Shown here: piece by piece, positions 1-10,385 of the stretch
How positions within the stretch are numbered: the stretch's first letter is position 1
Layout: each line of letters starts with the position of its first letter
Assembly (NCBI GenBank): GCA_003427395.1
Contig: BFEA01000037.1
Coordinates: 1,542,646 to 1,584,569, forward strand
Length of the DNA stretch: 41,924 nt
Direction of reading: 5' to 3'
Source of the DNA: Chara braunii
Lineage: Eukaryota; Streptophyta; Charophyceae; Charales; Characeae
Position numbers and translations under genes: made by a program
Notes under the pieces: model-generated
Database searches by the model: none
Seen by the model: the letters and a program-made list of their open reading frames with translations, nothing else
Told to the model about the DNA's origin: nothing

Positions 1-82
1 GGGGCACCCCCGCCGCGGGGGTCCGGGGGTCAAACCCCTACCCCGGCTTTGCCCCCGGGGGCCCCCGCCTGACAACCCTGGC
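1..82. other. GC-rich low-complexity edge
   Basis: The first 70 bases are runs of G and C with several self-complementary blocks (GGGGGTCC, CCCCGG, CCCCCGGGGG). No open frame or recognisable motif is visible. It sits upstream of a decayed retrotransposon fragment and is probably repeat DNA cut by the window edge. Confidence 0.5.
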
Positions 83-106
83 TCTGACTCTAGTTTGTCG
101 TTTTGT

Positions 107-850
107 TGTACGAGTTATCCAACTTTTCGTTCGATGGTTTCAAAGAAAAAGTTTGAACAGGAAGTTATAATGGTGTTAGTAAAGAAAGTCGATGAGTTTT
201 CTTCTTCCTGCCCTCCAATTATTGAAAGTCTTCTCTCCGAGTTTAAGGATTTGTAGACCGAGTTTGTTGGAATCACAGAACGTGCTATTAAGCACACCAT
301 TGAGATCATTCTGGGTAGTAAGATTCCCAAGAGCCCTATCTATTGAATGTCTCCTTGGGAACTTGAGGAACCGAAGAAACAACTGCAGGACCTTACTAAC
401 AAGGGATGGATTCGCCCTAGCTCATCTTCGTATGGTGCACCTGTCTTGTTTGTGCCCAAAAAGGAAGGTGAATTGCGTCTTTGCATTGATTATCGAGGGT
501 TGAATGCCGTCACTGTCAAGAACGCCGAACCGCTTCCTCGCATTGACAACTTACTTGATCAACTACAGGGTTGTAAGTATTTCAGTAAGATTGATCTATA
601 GTATGGGTACCATCAAATCGAGGTGGAACCTACGGATCAACATAAGACTGCGTTCCGGACAAGGTATGGCCATTACGAGTTCGTGGTAATGCCTTTCGGA
701 TTGACAAATGCCTCTGTGACGTTCCAATGATCAATGAATGAACTGTTTCGTCAATGGTTGGATCAGTTCGTTATCGTCTATCTTGATGATATTCTCGTGT
801 ATAATAAAACGTTAGAAGAACACGAGAAACATCTTCGTCTAGTACTTGTG
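107..850 (+). pseudogene. Ty3/Gypsy pol fragment (end of protease linker and RT)
   Basis: One reading frame can be followed from about 107 to 850 across four in-frame stops: TAG 254, TGA 344, TAG 599 and TGA 728. It shows the linker before RT, the RT finger motif CIDYRGLN, the palm motif MPFGLTNA and the catalytic YLDD box at 779-790. RNase H and integrase are absent because the 5' LTR of element 1 starts at 851. The protein resembles element 3 in this window more closely than element 1, for example in GWIRPSSSS and [11 protein letters not shown], so I assign it to family B. The TGA codons stand where the relatives have Arg, which fits CGA to TGA decay. It is a relic with no expected product. 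The missing 3' part does not reappear after element 1. Confidence 0.85.
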
Positions 851-2106
851 TGATGACCCGTCCAAACATGGAATGAAACACACATCTGATTTATGAGTTT
901 TGCCCATAGACTGAATGCCCTACTGAGTTTCCCGCTTGCTACTAAGTCTGTGTGTGCACGCTTGCTAGACTACATCTATGTCTGAGTGCTGGTTGGCTTG
1001 AATGTGTGTGTGGCCGTGCCTGTCTGAGTGCTGGTTGGATTGAGTGTGCGTGTGGCCCGCAAGGGCACTTGCTTGTTCATTGGGCCCTCAGGCCCGGTAC
1101 TTACTTGTGGTCGTGACATTGAGGGATCGCAAGAGGAAAAACACTCAAGTAGCGGGTAGGTCGGTACCGCACCCTGAAGGGGTAGATGTGCGGGTACTGG
1201 AGGTCGAGCAGAAGAAGACAAAAGTGGCATTTTTAGAGGCCCAGTAGTTGTAGGTTAGGTCTAAGCGGATATCAGTCCAACTAGTCTGGGTCTAGGGCCT
1301 GTACGGGCAATATCAGAGTCTGCAATGATGTTTCCCTCCGAAAGGAAGGAGGTACCGGTTGCTTGGAAGGCCGAACGGCCTGGAAGTCACCGCCCGAAGA
1401 GGCAAGCAGGCCGCTATATCTCCCGATCGGGCGAAGAGCCCGGCCTCTTTTTCGGTGTGCAAGTTTGGTGACACACTGGTGGAGCGCTGGCTGGAGCAGC
1501 GCTGCTGGGGAGGAAGGAGAAGGACACGAGGGAGGAAGAAGTAAGGAAGGGGGAGGAGCGCCAGGGTTACTTACCTGGCTATAGTGGCAGCCATCTTCAT
1601 CACCTTGGTGGGCGCTGCAGCAGGGAGTCCCCAACGGGGGAGAGCACCAAGAAGCTTCGAAATAGGGTCAGGCATGGCGGCCTGAGTTAGAGCAGCCATA
1701 GCTGCTTTGGGTTGCCCTTTGGGCATCTGGGCAAGGCTTAGTAGTCCGCCATAGCCTCGGCCTATGAGAGTGAAGAATGGGAGAGGCGGCTATGGCTATG
1801 GTGGACCTCAAGTGATACCTGCAGTAGAAGAGGAACTCGAACATTGATTCTGGATCAGCCATTCAACATTGTATTATTATTTCTTGTATGAATAAGAGAA
1901 GGGGGAGATGAGGAGGAGGAGGTTGTTGGGCGAAGAAGAAGAGCCATGTCATTTGTCTACGCCGGTGTACATATTATCTTCTTCTTTCTTACATCTTCTT
2001 CTTCTAATCCTCTCTCTCCTCTCAAGTTCATTCATTTCTTTCTGCAATTGGACGGCGTTGTACATTCTGATGGATGTGTATCTCGGAATTGGCCAGGATC
2101 ATAACA
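851..2106 (+). repeat. Element 1 5' LTR
   Basis: It starts TGATGACCCG and ends about ATAACA, directly before the primer-binding site. It matches 9090-10385 over its length. It contains two units of a 42-bp tandem repeat (979-1062) where the 3' LTR has three, and the 14-bp hairpin GCAGC-CATA-GCTGC at 1692-1705. Length is about 1256 bp. It interrupts the pol fragment at 107-850. Confidence 0.88.
979..1062 (+). repeat. 42-bp tandem repeat in 5' LTR, 2 units
   Basis: The unit begins TGTCTGAGTGCTGGTTGG and ends in a GTGTGTGTGTGGCC block. Two units are present here, the second diverging at its end. The same array has three units in the 3' LTR. Confidence 0.85.
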
Positions 2107-2119
2107 TTGGTATCGGAGC
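2107..2119 (+). promoter_or_regulatory. Primer-binding site, initiator-Met tRNA type
   Basis: TGGTATCGGAGC at 2108-2119, one base after the LTR end, differs at one position from TGGTATCAGAGC, the usual plant retrotransposon site for initiator methionine tRNA. This is where minus-strand cDNA synthesis would be primed. The same 12-mer follows the element 3 LTR at 22645. Confidence 0.85.
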
Positions 2120-3647
2120 GGATTCTACTTGCTGGTGAGAGTTGACTTTGCTGCCCTAACCCTAACCTAAGTGGATGAGGGCACCACTTAGGGTTAGGGT
2201 TGGTTTGTGAAGGGAAGAGGGGCAGCGTGGTAGAGGGAAGCTGCCCCCACTTGGTTAGGTCACGGAAGGTCGACGTTGAACCTAACCAGGCTGCTTGAGA
2301 GTGAGATTAGGGTGGTGAGACATTTCGAGGAGGCTTCATGCAGCAATTTGAGAGAGGCGATAGTGAGAGGCACTCGCACCTGGAATCTGATTCAAGGGAG
2401 ACACTTGGCAACTTAAGGGCTGCCCTCAAGTAGGCGAGCTTGAGGGTCAGCGGCCACTCAGCATCTACGGACTGCAAGTTGCTACTTTGTTCTTCAGCAT
2501 CGACGGTGGATCCGGCGTTGCACTTTGGTGTTGGAGTCAGACCCTCCTAGGAGATAGGACACTAGTGTAGGGGTAGCGTTAGAGGGGTCAGGAGGAACAC
2601 ATGAGAGGGGGGTGAGTTCTATTCATCTCGAAGCTCAAGGCCACTCAGGTAAGTGCCGTGCACCTACGGGATGCCCATGAATGTGTGCATGGTATTGATT
2701 GTCCTGCTGGGGTACTCTGGGTTTCCTTCCCTACTCCTTTGTGGTCTTGATTGTGGACTGAATGCATGTGATCTACTACTCACCTGATGGATGGAAAATG
2801 AAGTATCTTGATCTAAATGTCGAGTCTTTCTACAGTGTTTTGTCTTTTCATCTATGAACGGTTGTAGTCTGCAGGTTCTGCTGGAAGTTGAAATTTCGTT
2901 TTTCAGTACAGTAGAAACTGAACTAAGTCCATGAGGGACTCCTCTTGGTTGGGACCTGGCCGCGACCTACGTGGGACCTCTAGAACCAGTGGGACCGGGG
3001 CCAAACAAGAAGAGCCCTTTTGGGCCCAAATCGGTTAGGCATTAGCCCATTGTCTTTTGACTGTGTTACGAAGTTCTTTCTTCTTGGTTAGGATACCCAT
3101 TGCCGAGGGGATCTCGGCTGAGACGTTTCACATGTCTTTTGGTTGCACTGTCTGTGGCTTGACTCGCACCCTGTACACCACTCAATTCTCCATTGGTGCA
3201 TTTAGTCACTCGTTGTCTGGTTTGTTGTACGATCACGAAGCTGGTCAGACTGGACTCGAGAGGATCTCGTATGCAGTCTGATCATACTGGGTCGCTGGAT
3301 CAGACCTCTCGTGTGAGTTTGATTGTTTTTCTTTTGGTTTGCTGCTCTCTAAGTCTAAATGAAATGCCGCTTCGGCTAGGAGTTCTACCTTCTCTTCTCT
3401 GAGTTATTCAGTCTGTTTGTCTGAGTTCATTTCCGATGCCTGTGGAGACTTGCAACCAGAAAGAAGAGAGAGAGAGGAGAGAGAGAGAAAAAAGGGAGAG
3501 AGGGAAAGTGACCGTTTGGAGTGGGTAAGGACTGGGAAAAGGAGTGTTCTTCCAAGTAAAAAGGGGAGTGTACCTCTTGAGAGTCTAATTGAGTCTTTTG
3601 CTGATTGGCGTCTCTCTGACCCACCCGCCAACACTAACGGTCCGAAA
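2120..3647 (+). other. Element 1 leader (non-coding)
   Basis: About 1.5 kb separates the PBS from the gag start I favour. No conserved frame is seen. It contains a telomere-like inverted repeat (2154-2203) and a perfect plant 5' splice site CAG|GTAAGT with the junction at 2648/2649. A pyrimidine-rich stretch ending TTATTCAG at 3411 is a plausible splice acceptor. A purine-rich GAGAGA tract lies at about 3460-3510. An open frame runs back to 3417 in phase with gag but lacks an ATG. Confidence 0.6.
2154..2203. repeat. Inverted telomere-like repeat (hairpin)
   Basis: The left arm at 2154-2174 carries two CCCTAA units, and the right arm at 2184-2203 carries CCACTTAGGGTTAGGG. The arms pair with few mismatches around a loop of about 9 bases. 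The units resemble plant telomere repeats but with one T fewer than TTTAGGG. Confidence 0.8.
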
Positions 3648-5227
3648 ATGGCCCAGCTATCCTCAGGACAATGGCGGGCCCTATTAAATGTCGTCAACGA
3701 TACAGAGAAATCGTATCTGCAAGCACTCCTAGATAGTGCTATAGAAAGGGAACAGGAAGAGGAGAAGGAGAGGAAGGAACAACTGTTGAAAAGTCAGGAG
3801 GCCATATTGGAAACTGTCCCCTCGCTGACCAAAGAGCAGTGTGGGGAACAACTGCAGTCCATACTTATCGTCCAAGTCTGAAGGCTTGAAGATCATACCA
3901 CTCAAATCGCCGACGTCTTTGCAAAATTGAAAACACTTCAGGAGGATCTGACTGATATGACCACAAAGTACCGCGACTTGATGGTAGAGATTGCTGCGCT
4001 GCGACATGCCCAAGTAACCAATCCTCTTCGTCTACCCCCTGGTTCTGGAGCTGCGATTCAGACTAATCTTGCCCCTCTTACCGTATCTACTTCTGCTGCT
4101 TCCCTAAGCGTGATGGAAAACCCATGCAACAGGTGCAGATTCTGCTGTTGCCGTAACAAGCAACGAGGCAGGAAATTCTGCAACTGCTGCAGGCCCAAAA
4201 TCTGAACCAGCCGGTGCTGGTCCCAGCCACGCCGGTCCGTATGCGGATCGAAAAGTGGTGCAAATACCGTCTAGGTACGACGATAGAGAAGACATAGAAT
4301 CCTGGATCAGCTCCATGAGGGCATACTTCGAGGTGTTGGGGGCTCAGCCAGAGACCCAGCCAGTGATCATGCGAATGAATGTCGAGCCGGTTGTACGGGG
4401 CTTCCTAGAAGTCTAAGCTACGTGGGCTGGGGTTCCAAAGATCGAACTGACAAGGTGGCTTAAGGACACCCCAGTTGCCTCCCTCGAGGAGCTCCTCATT
4501 GCCCAATATAAGGATCCACACGTTGCAGCAAGGGCAAGAAGCCAGCTTGACAAAATCAAACGCAGCAAATGGACGGGCTCCATGAAAAAGCTGCAAACCT
4601 ATCTCAACAAGATGTTTGCTACACCTGGTCTTGAACTGACTAACCAATCTTGCTTGGATGTGGTCAAGGGCGCAGTCCCCACCAGTTTTACTAATCGCCT
4701 AGGCAGGGACTTCATTGGGTATACTGACTGGTTCACTCTAATGAAGGACATAGTAAGTCTCGAGGCGGTAGACCTCGTCACCACAGCAGGCAACAAAAAG
4801 CCCATGGGCAGCAGGCAGTTCAAAGGCAGCAGCAGTTTCGCTGTGCATGACCTGCTGGAGGCTGAAGAGGAGGCCGAAGCAGATGACCCCACTCTTGGTG
4901 ATGACCAAGATAGATCCTTGGATTACTCATAGACCTCAAAATTTGCAAAATGTAAATCAAGAATAAGAAAAATTTATTGCCTTTAAGAAGACTGCCAATG
5001 CAAGGGGACCGAATCGGAATGCAGGGAAGAATTATGTCCAACTTCCCAAGGGAGTCAAAATCCCAGCAAAACCGGAGGATGCGACCACTAAACCATGGGT
5101 CGATCTCCGGATCACTCAAAATGATTGGCGGGGTAGACTCAAGAAGGGGGTATGCCTGCATTGCCAGAAACCAAGCCATAAAGTACAGGATTGCTATAGG
5201 CTGCAGGGAAACCAGAACCGGGCGTAG
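3648..5227 (+). pseudogene. gag: gag of element 1 (coiled coil, capsid, zinc knuckle), broken
   Basis: Gag would form the capsid that packages the element RNA. The ATG at 3648 (AAAATGG) is the best start, with A at -3 and G at +4. The N-terminal part is rich in Glu and Lys and looks coiled-coil (about 3690-4010). After a frame change near 4110, a capsid-like region follows with YDDREDIESWISSMRAYF and a central helical section to 4932. A further frame change leads to a basic segment and a CCHC zinc knuckle at 5153-5194 (C-X2-C-X4-H-X4-C) that would bind RNA. Breaks seen: TGA 3879, frameshift near 4110, TAA 4414, frameshift after 4932 and TAG 5225. The TGA and TAA are compatible with C-to-T change of CGA and CAA. 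No intact Gag is made. Confidence 0.82.
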
Positions 5228-5264
5228 AGTCGACTTCAACACACTCTACTGCCAGGGAGACTGA

Positions 5265-5730
5265 ATCTGATGCAGATCAGCAGTCCTCCCTTGAACCCCA
5301 ATCATCTGCTGAAGCGTGTAATGTCTTGTATGTCCAGCCTTGGGAGGAGTCTGGGATGGTCAACGTCCACTACCACTTGGAATATTGGGCTGAGATGAAA
5401 TAGCAGCGTGCCCAAGGGACAGTGAAGTTGATCTTCTTCAAACTTCTCATAAACCACTGCTATCTCCTTGTGTTGATTGACTGTGGCGCTACTGCTAACT
5501 TCATGTCACCTCATGGGATACGCAAAGTGGGCTTGGGAATTAAGCAAGTGGCCTTGCAGAACCCTTGCCGAACCCAAGTGGGCAACAAAGAAGTTCTCTT
5601 CTACGCATGCAGTCAAAGGTGTGCGCACTACCTTTGACAAGGACAAAACTGTCACACACGCGTTGAACTTCTATGTCCTTGACAAGTGCCCCTTCGACGC
5701 TATCCTTGGCTTGGGCTGGCTGCAGTCCCA
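5265..5730 (+). pseudogene. Retropepsin-type aspartic protease of element 1, split
   Basis: The protease would mature the Gag-Pol polyprotein. The active-site motif DCGAT is at 5479-5493 inside VLIDCGATANFM, a normal retropepsin D-x-G-A-T. The C-terminal half with PFDAILGLGWL lies in another frame near 5690-5720, so a frameshift near 5570-5600 splits the domain. A TAG at 5401 lies upstream in the same frame as the active site. A Ser/Thr-rich linker (5940-6050) separates it from RT. Confidence 0.8.
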
Positions 5731-6990
5731 ATGCGAATGGACCAAGTGGAAGGAGTCACTTTTCATGGTCAAAGATGCTCGAGGGAACGAGCTTCCTGTC
5801 CTCTTGGATGAGAAGCACGAGTCCCTAGTGACTTTTCTGAATTCTATGAAGTTCTGCAAGAAATGGCGCAAGCACAAGGAGAAAGAACAATTGTATGTTG
5901 CCTTTGTTCGTCCTACCCATGTGCCATCTACTTTTGTGGTTAATACCACTACTACTTCGGTTAGTGATTCTACTTCTAGTACTTCTTCTAGCACCTCTAC
6001 TTCTCTACCTTCTACTAGTCCAAATGATCCTACTTCAGACTCGATTGCCTTTATTCGCAACCTGCGACCTGATCTAGGTGATCCCTTTGTTGATCCCCCA
6101 CCCCCACCGGTTCCACCAAACATCAAAAACTTACTCTATCGGTTCCCCGAAGTTCTGGCCGAGCCACGTGGAGTCCCCATGCGATCGGTCCGACACACCA
6201 TGGAGTTGGTCGAGGGTGTTGTTCCTCCAAAGGGTTGCGTGTACCGAATGGGACCCGGCGAGTTGGAGGAACTTCGACGACAGATTGACGAAATGATTGA
6301 CAAAGGGTGGATCAAGCCTAGCGAATCTGAATTCGGTGCTCCTGTCTTGTTTGTTCCAAAGAAAGGAGGCAAGCTCCGCATGTGTATTGACTATCGCGGC
6401 CTAAACCGCATCACAAGAAAGAACGTCTATCCATTACCCCGAATAGATTACTTGCTTGATGCCACAGGTGGTTGCAAGGTCTTCTCCAAGATCGATTTCA
6501 AGTCTGGCTACCACCAGATTGAAGTCGATTTTGCGGACCAGCACAAAACTACGTTCAAAATGCATGATGGGCTTTACGAGTTTACCGTAATGCCCTTCGG
6601 TCTTACGAACGCCCCAACCACCTTTCGAAGCCTCATGGACAAAGTCCTCCGCGAACAGATTGGCCGGTTCGTGGTGGTCTACCTCGATGACATACTAATC
6701 TTCAGCAAGTCCATGGAGGAACACCTCAAGCACCTTGAGGAAGTGCTAACCATCCTCAAGAAGACGCAACTCTATCTCAACTTAGAGAAATCTGAGTTTG
6801 GGAAGGATAGTGTCATCTATCTTGGGCACCAATTGTTTGTTGCAGGCCTAGAGCCCGAGGCAACCAAGGTGGAGGTCATACGCAACTGGCCTCAGCCCGT
6901 GAATGTTCACGAAGTGCGCTCTTTTCTTGGTCTCGAGTCGTACTATCAGAAGTTTGTGCCCCGCGCGTCCATTGTCTCGATTGACAAGTT
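5731..6990 (+). pseudogene. Reverse transcriptase of element 1
   Basis: A continuous frame covers the linker and the whole RT domain, about 6130-6960. Motifs in order are [55 protein letters not shown] and catalytic YLDD at 6680-6691, then YLGH and SFLGL. All residues expected for polymerase activity are visible, so this is the best preserved part of element 1. The frame is lost near 6990, just before the RNase H. RT would copy element RNA into cDNA inside the Gag particle. Confidence 0.88.
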
Positions 6991-7444
6991 AGAATGTTTC
7001 CCATTCTTGGGACGTCGCGTGCACGAACGCCTTTCAAGCTTTGAAAGACGCCTTGGTAAGTTACCCAGTACTCCACATTGCAGATCCTAAACTGACATTC
7101 GTAGTTACTACGGATGCAAGTCGGTATGGAATCGGCGCAGTGCTGCAACAAGATGACGATGATGGCTTGCGACCGCTCGAATTCTACAACAAATGTATGC
7201 CCAGTGTAAAGCTAGCCACTTCCACCTACATGCGCGAGCTCTATGCTTTGCGTATGGCTTTGGACCATTGGAAGCACTATCTTTTGGGATGCCACTTCAA
7301 AGTGTTCTCAGATCATGAGACCCTGAAGTGGATCAAGGAGCAGACTACCCTGTCCCCTACATTAATTCGCTGGTTCCATGAAATTGACATCTTTGACTTT
7401 GAGATGAGACACAAAAAGGGTTGTTATAATGAGTCGCTGACTCA
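6991..7444 (+). pseudogene. RNase H domain of element 1
   Basis: The frame starting within the RT tether (about 6991) contains TTDASRYGIGAVL, MRELYALRMALDHWKHYL and FSDHETLKWI. These are the Ty3 RNase H signatures holding the D, E and D metal ligands. The domain removes RNA from the RNA-DNA hybrid. It is offset from RT by one frameshift and from integrase by another near 7440. In this frame the reading runs to a stop at 7469. Confidence 0.85.
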
Positions 7445-8797
7445 TTGTCTCGGCACCCTGAGTACATGACTTGTCTTGTGAAATCCTACGACCTCCGGAA
7501 GAAACATAAGGAGGAGCTCGTAGAGCAGACAGCCAAGGATCCGGAACTTAGTCCCATCCTTGAGCGGCTGCGGGTTGATCCTAGTAGTCAGCTTGATTTT
7601 CACGAATATGGAGGAGTGATTTTTCGTCGCTACGGGAACCACGACCGCTTGTGTGTGCCCAACCATGAGCCTCTCCACACGCATTTTCTGGATTTGGCTC
7701 ATGGTCGGAGCGGACACTTCGGCATGGCAAAGACGTACGCAAATCTGCTGCAACAGTTTGATTGGCCTGACATGAAAGAGACTGCTGAAAAGTTTGTGGC
7801 TGAGTGTCAAGTATGTCAACGAATCAAACCATGCAGACAAAAGCCCATGGGGCTACTCGCACCCCTTCCCATTCCCGATGGTCCCGGGGAGTCCGTCTCC
7901 ATTGACTTCATCGACATGGGAAAGGTAAGTAAGAACGGCTACTCACAAGTCATGGTGATTGTTGACCGATTCTCCAAGTTTCTCAATCTGATCCCTTTGC
8001 CGCCGCACACCCCAACAGAATTAGTGATTCATGAGTTCCAATAGAAGTACATTCTGCAGTTCGGGACCCCGAAGACTCTCGTAAGCGATCGGGACCCGCG
8101 CTTCATTGGTACGGAATGTAAGGACTTCACGTCTCATCAGGGGATCAGGCTGTGTATTACATATGGCCGACACCCCGAAGCCAACGGTTTGACTGAAGAA
8201 ATCAACCAGATTGTGTTCCAACTTCTCCACGCTTTGATCATCCCGGATCAGGAAACATGGGATGAAGAGCTGTATTTCGTTAGGGGGTTGTACAACAACT
8301 CCATCCGTTCTGCCACCGGCATGACACCTAACAGGCTGCATCTCGGTTGGCAGATCCGTAATCCGCTCTCCTACCTATTCCCTGAGCAGCCAGCTGGCTT
8401 GACACCCGACAGGCCTGGCTTCAGGGCCAAGTATGATCGTTTGCTCAAGGTTGCCATTGCAGCCATGACCAAGCGACAACACGCCATGATCCATCATGCG
8501 AACAAGGGGCGCCGACCGTCGGACATTCAGGTAGGAAGCTATGTCTGGGTCAAGATGTCTGAATTCTCAGAAGAAGAAGGGATCTCTCGCAAACTTCTCC
8601 TACTCTATTACGGACCGTGGGAAGTTTTGGATGTGATTGGCGAAGACCACTTTGGCCCTTCGTACGTAGTTGATGTGCCAGCCCATCTGCGCACACACCC
8701 CGTGTTCCATGCATCAAAACTGTGCCTCCACCGTGATGCTAAGACGTTCGACTATCACGAAGACACCCTCGTGCGATCAAAGGCGGGCATGAGATAG
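7445..8797 (+). pseudogene. Integrase of element 1, one in-frame stop
   Basis: A single frame carries the full integrase with one TAG at 8042-8044. The HHCC zinc domain is seen as LAHGRSGH followed by CQVCQR (about 7690-7830). The DDE core shows SIDFID, SDRDPRF and a Glu in TEEIN (about 7900, 8087 and 8190). A GPWEVLD / HPVFHASKL segment marks the C-terminal GPF/Y-like module. The catalytic residues are intact. The enzyme would insert the cDNA into chromosomes. The frame is lost close to 8780. Confidence 0.87.
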
Positions 8798-8958
8798 ACA
8801 AAATCAAACAGCACGTAGGGAAGGGACGCAACAGACAGTACCAGGTTCACTTCATGTATCACCCATTAGGCGATCTGTACTGGATTTCCAAACAGGAACT
8901 GCTACGCAGTGCACCGCCCGTTGTCAAAGCCTGCGAGCGACAAATCGCCAGTATCTAA
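8780..8958 (+). pseudogene. Chromo-like C-terminal tail of element 1 integrase
   Basis: A frame offset from integrase runs to TAA at 8956 and encodes RQYQVHF, DLYWIS and VVKACERQ. The same tail follows integrase in element 3 (KQYKVRF, DDRWFM, IVRAYER). The pattern of a basic strand, a Trp-containing strand and a final helix resembles a divergent chromodomain. That reading is an inference from pattern only. A frameshift at about 8780 disconnects it. Confidence 0.6.
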
Positions 8959-9073
8959 GATCTCTGCAAGGCTCACTTCAACAGAGTACTCTAGGAACCT
9001 CTTTGCCTTGCTTGCTTACGATGCGTTTGTCGAGGACTCAGAATGAGTCACTCGCTCGAAGGGACCTCGCTCT

Positions 9074-9089
9074 TGAGGGGGGAGTAGTG
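9074..9089 (+). promoter_or_regulatory. Polypurine tract of element 1
   Basis: GAGGGGGGAG followed by TAGTG directly abuts the 3' LTR start at 9090. Purine tracts at this place prime plus-strand DNA synthesis in LTR elements. Confidence 0.85.
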
Positions 9090-10385
9090 TGATAACCCGT
9101 CCAAACATGGACTGAAACACACAGCTGATTTCTGAGTTTTGCCCATAGACTGAATGCCCTGCTGAGTTTCCCGTTTCCTACCAAGTCTCTGTGTGCACGC
9201 TTGTTGGACTGCATGTCTGTCTGAGTGCTGGTTGGCTTGAGTGTGTGTGTGGCCGTGGCTGTCTGAGTGCTGGTTGGCTTGGATGTGTGTGTGGCCGTGC
9301 CTGTCTGAGTGCTGGTTGGCTTGAGTGTGTGTGTGGCCCGCAAGGGCACTTGCTCGTTCATTGGGCCCTCAGGGCCGGTACTTACCTGTGGCCGTGACAT
9401 TGAGGGATTGCAGTAGCGGGTAGGCCCGTACCGCACCCTGAAGGGGTAGATGTGCGGGTACCGGAGGCCGAGCAGAAATAGACAAAAGTGGCATTTTTAG
9501 AGGCCCAGTAGTTGTAGGTTAGGTCTAGGCGGATATCAGTCCAACCAGTCTGGGTCTAGGGCCTGTACGGGCAATATCAGAGTCTGCAATGATGTTTCCC
9601 TCCGAAAGGGAGGAGGTACCGGTTGTTTGGAAGGCCGAGCGGCCTGGAAGTCCTGAAGAGGCAAGCAGGCTGCTATATCTCCCAGCCGGGCGAAGAGCCC
9701 AGCCTCCTTTTCGGTGTGCAAGTTTGGCGACACACTGGTGGAGCGCTGGCTGGAGCAGCGCTACGCTGGAGCAGCGCTGCTGGGGAGGAAGGAGAAGGAC
9801 ACGAGGGAGGAAGAAGGAAGGAAGGGGGAGGAGCGCCAGGGGTACTTACCTGGCTATGGTGGCGGCCCTCTTCATCACCTTGGTGGGCGCTGCAGCAGGG
9901 AGTCCCCAACTGGGGAGAGCTACACCAAGAAGCTTCGAGGCAAGGTCAGGCATGGTGGCCTGAGCTAGAGCAGCCATAGCTGCTTTGGGTTGTCCTTTGG
10001 GCATCTGGGCAAGGCCTAGTAGCCCGCCATAGCCTCGGCCTATGAGAGTGAAGAGTGGAGAGGCGGACATGGCTATGGTGGACCTCAAGTGATACCTGCA
10101 GTAGAAGAGGAACNCGGACATTGATTCTGGATCAGCCATTCAACATTGTATTATTATTTGTTGTATGAATAAGAGAAGGGGGAGATAAGGAGGAGGAGAT
10201 TGTTGGGCGAAGAAGAAGAGCCTTGACATTTGTCTAAGCTGGTGTACATCATCTTCTTCTTCTTTCTTACTTCTTCTTCGTCTTCTAATCCTCTCTCTCC
10301 TCCCAAGTTCATTCATTTCTTTCTGCAATTGGAAGGCATTGTACTTTCTGATGGATGTGTATCTCGAAATTGGCCAGGATCATAA
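9090..10385 (+). repeat. Element 1 3' LTR
   Basis: It starts TGATAACCCG directly after the polypurine tract and matches 851-2106. It ends about GGATCATAA, with the final bases differing from the 5' copy. It carries three 42-bp tandem units (9218-9343), and the hairpin GCAGC-CATA-GCTGC at 9970-9983. One ambiguous base lies near 10114. Length is about 1296 bp, 40 bp longer than the 5' LTR. Confidence 0.88.
9218..9343 (+). repeat. 42-bp tandem repeat in 3' LTR, 3 units
   Basis: Three units start at 9218, 9260 and 9302 with TGTCTGAGTGCTGGTTGG. The third changes at its end to GGCCCGCAAG, as the last unit does in the 5' LTR. Confidence 0.88.

Larger units (their letters stand above)
851..10385 (+). 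mobile_element. Element 1: Ty3/Gypsy LTR retrotransposon, decayed
   Basis: Two homologous LTRs (851-2106 and 9090-10385) flank an internal region. Its order is PBS, leader, gag, protease, RT, RNase H, integrase, chromo-like tail, PPT. RT before integrase places it in Ty3/Gypsy (Metaviridae). At least four frameshifts (near 4110, 5570, 6990 and 7440) and several stops break gag and pol, so it cannot encode a functional polyprotein, although the RT and integrase catalytic residues remain. The LTRs are clearly similar but differ in indels and substitutions, so the insertion is not recent. I could not find a convincing target-site duplication. The last two LTR bases also differ between copies, so the right boundary is uncertain by a few bases. 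Confidence 0.88.
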
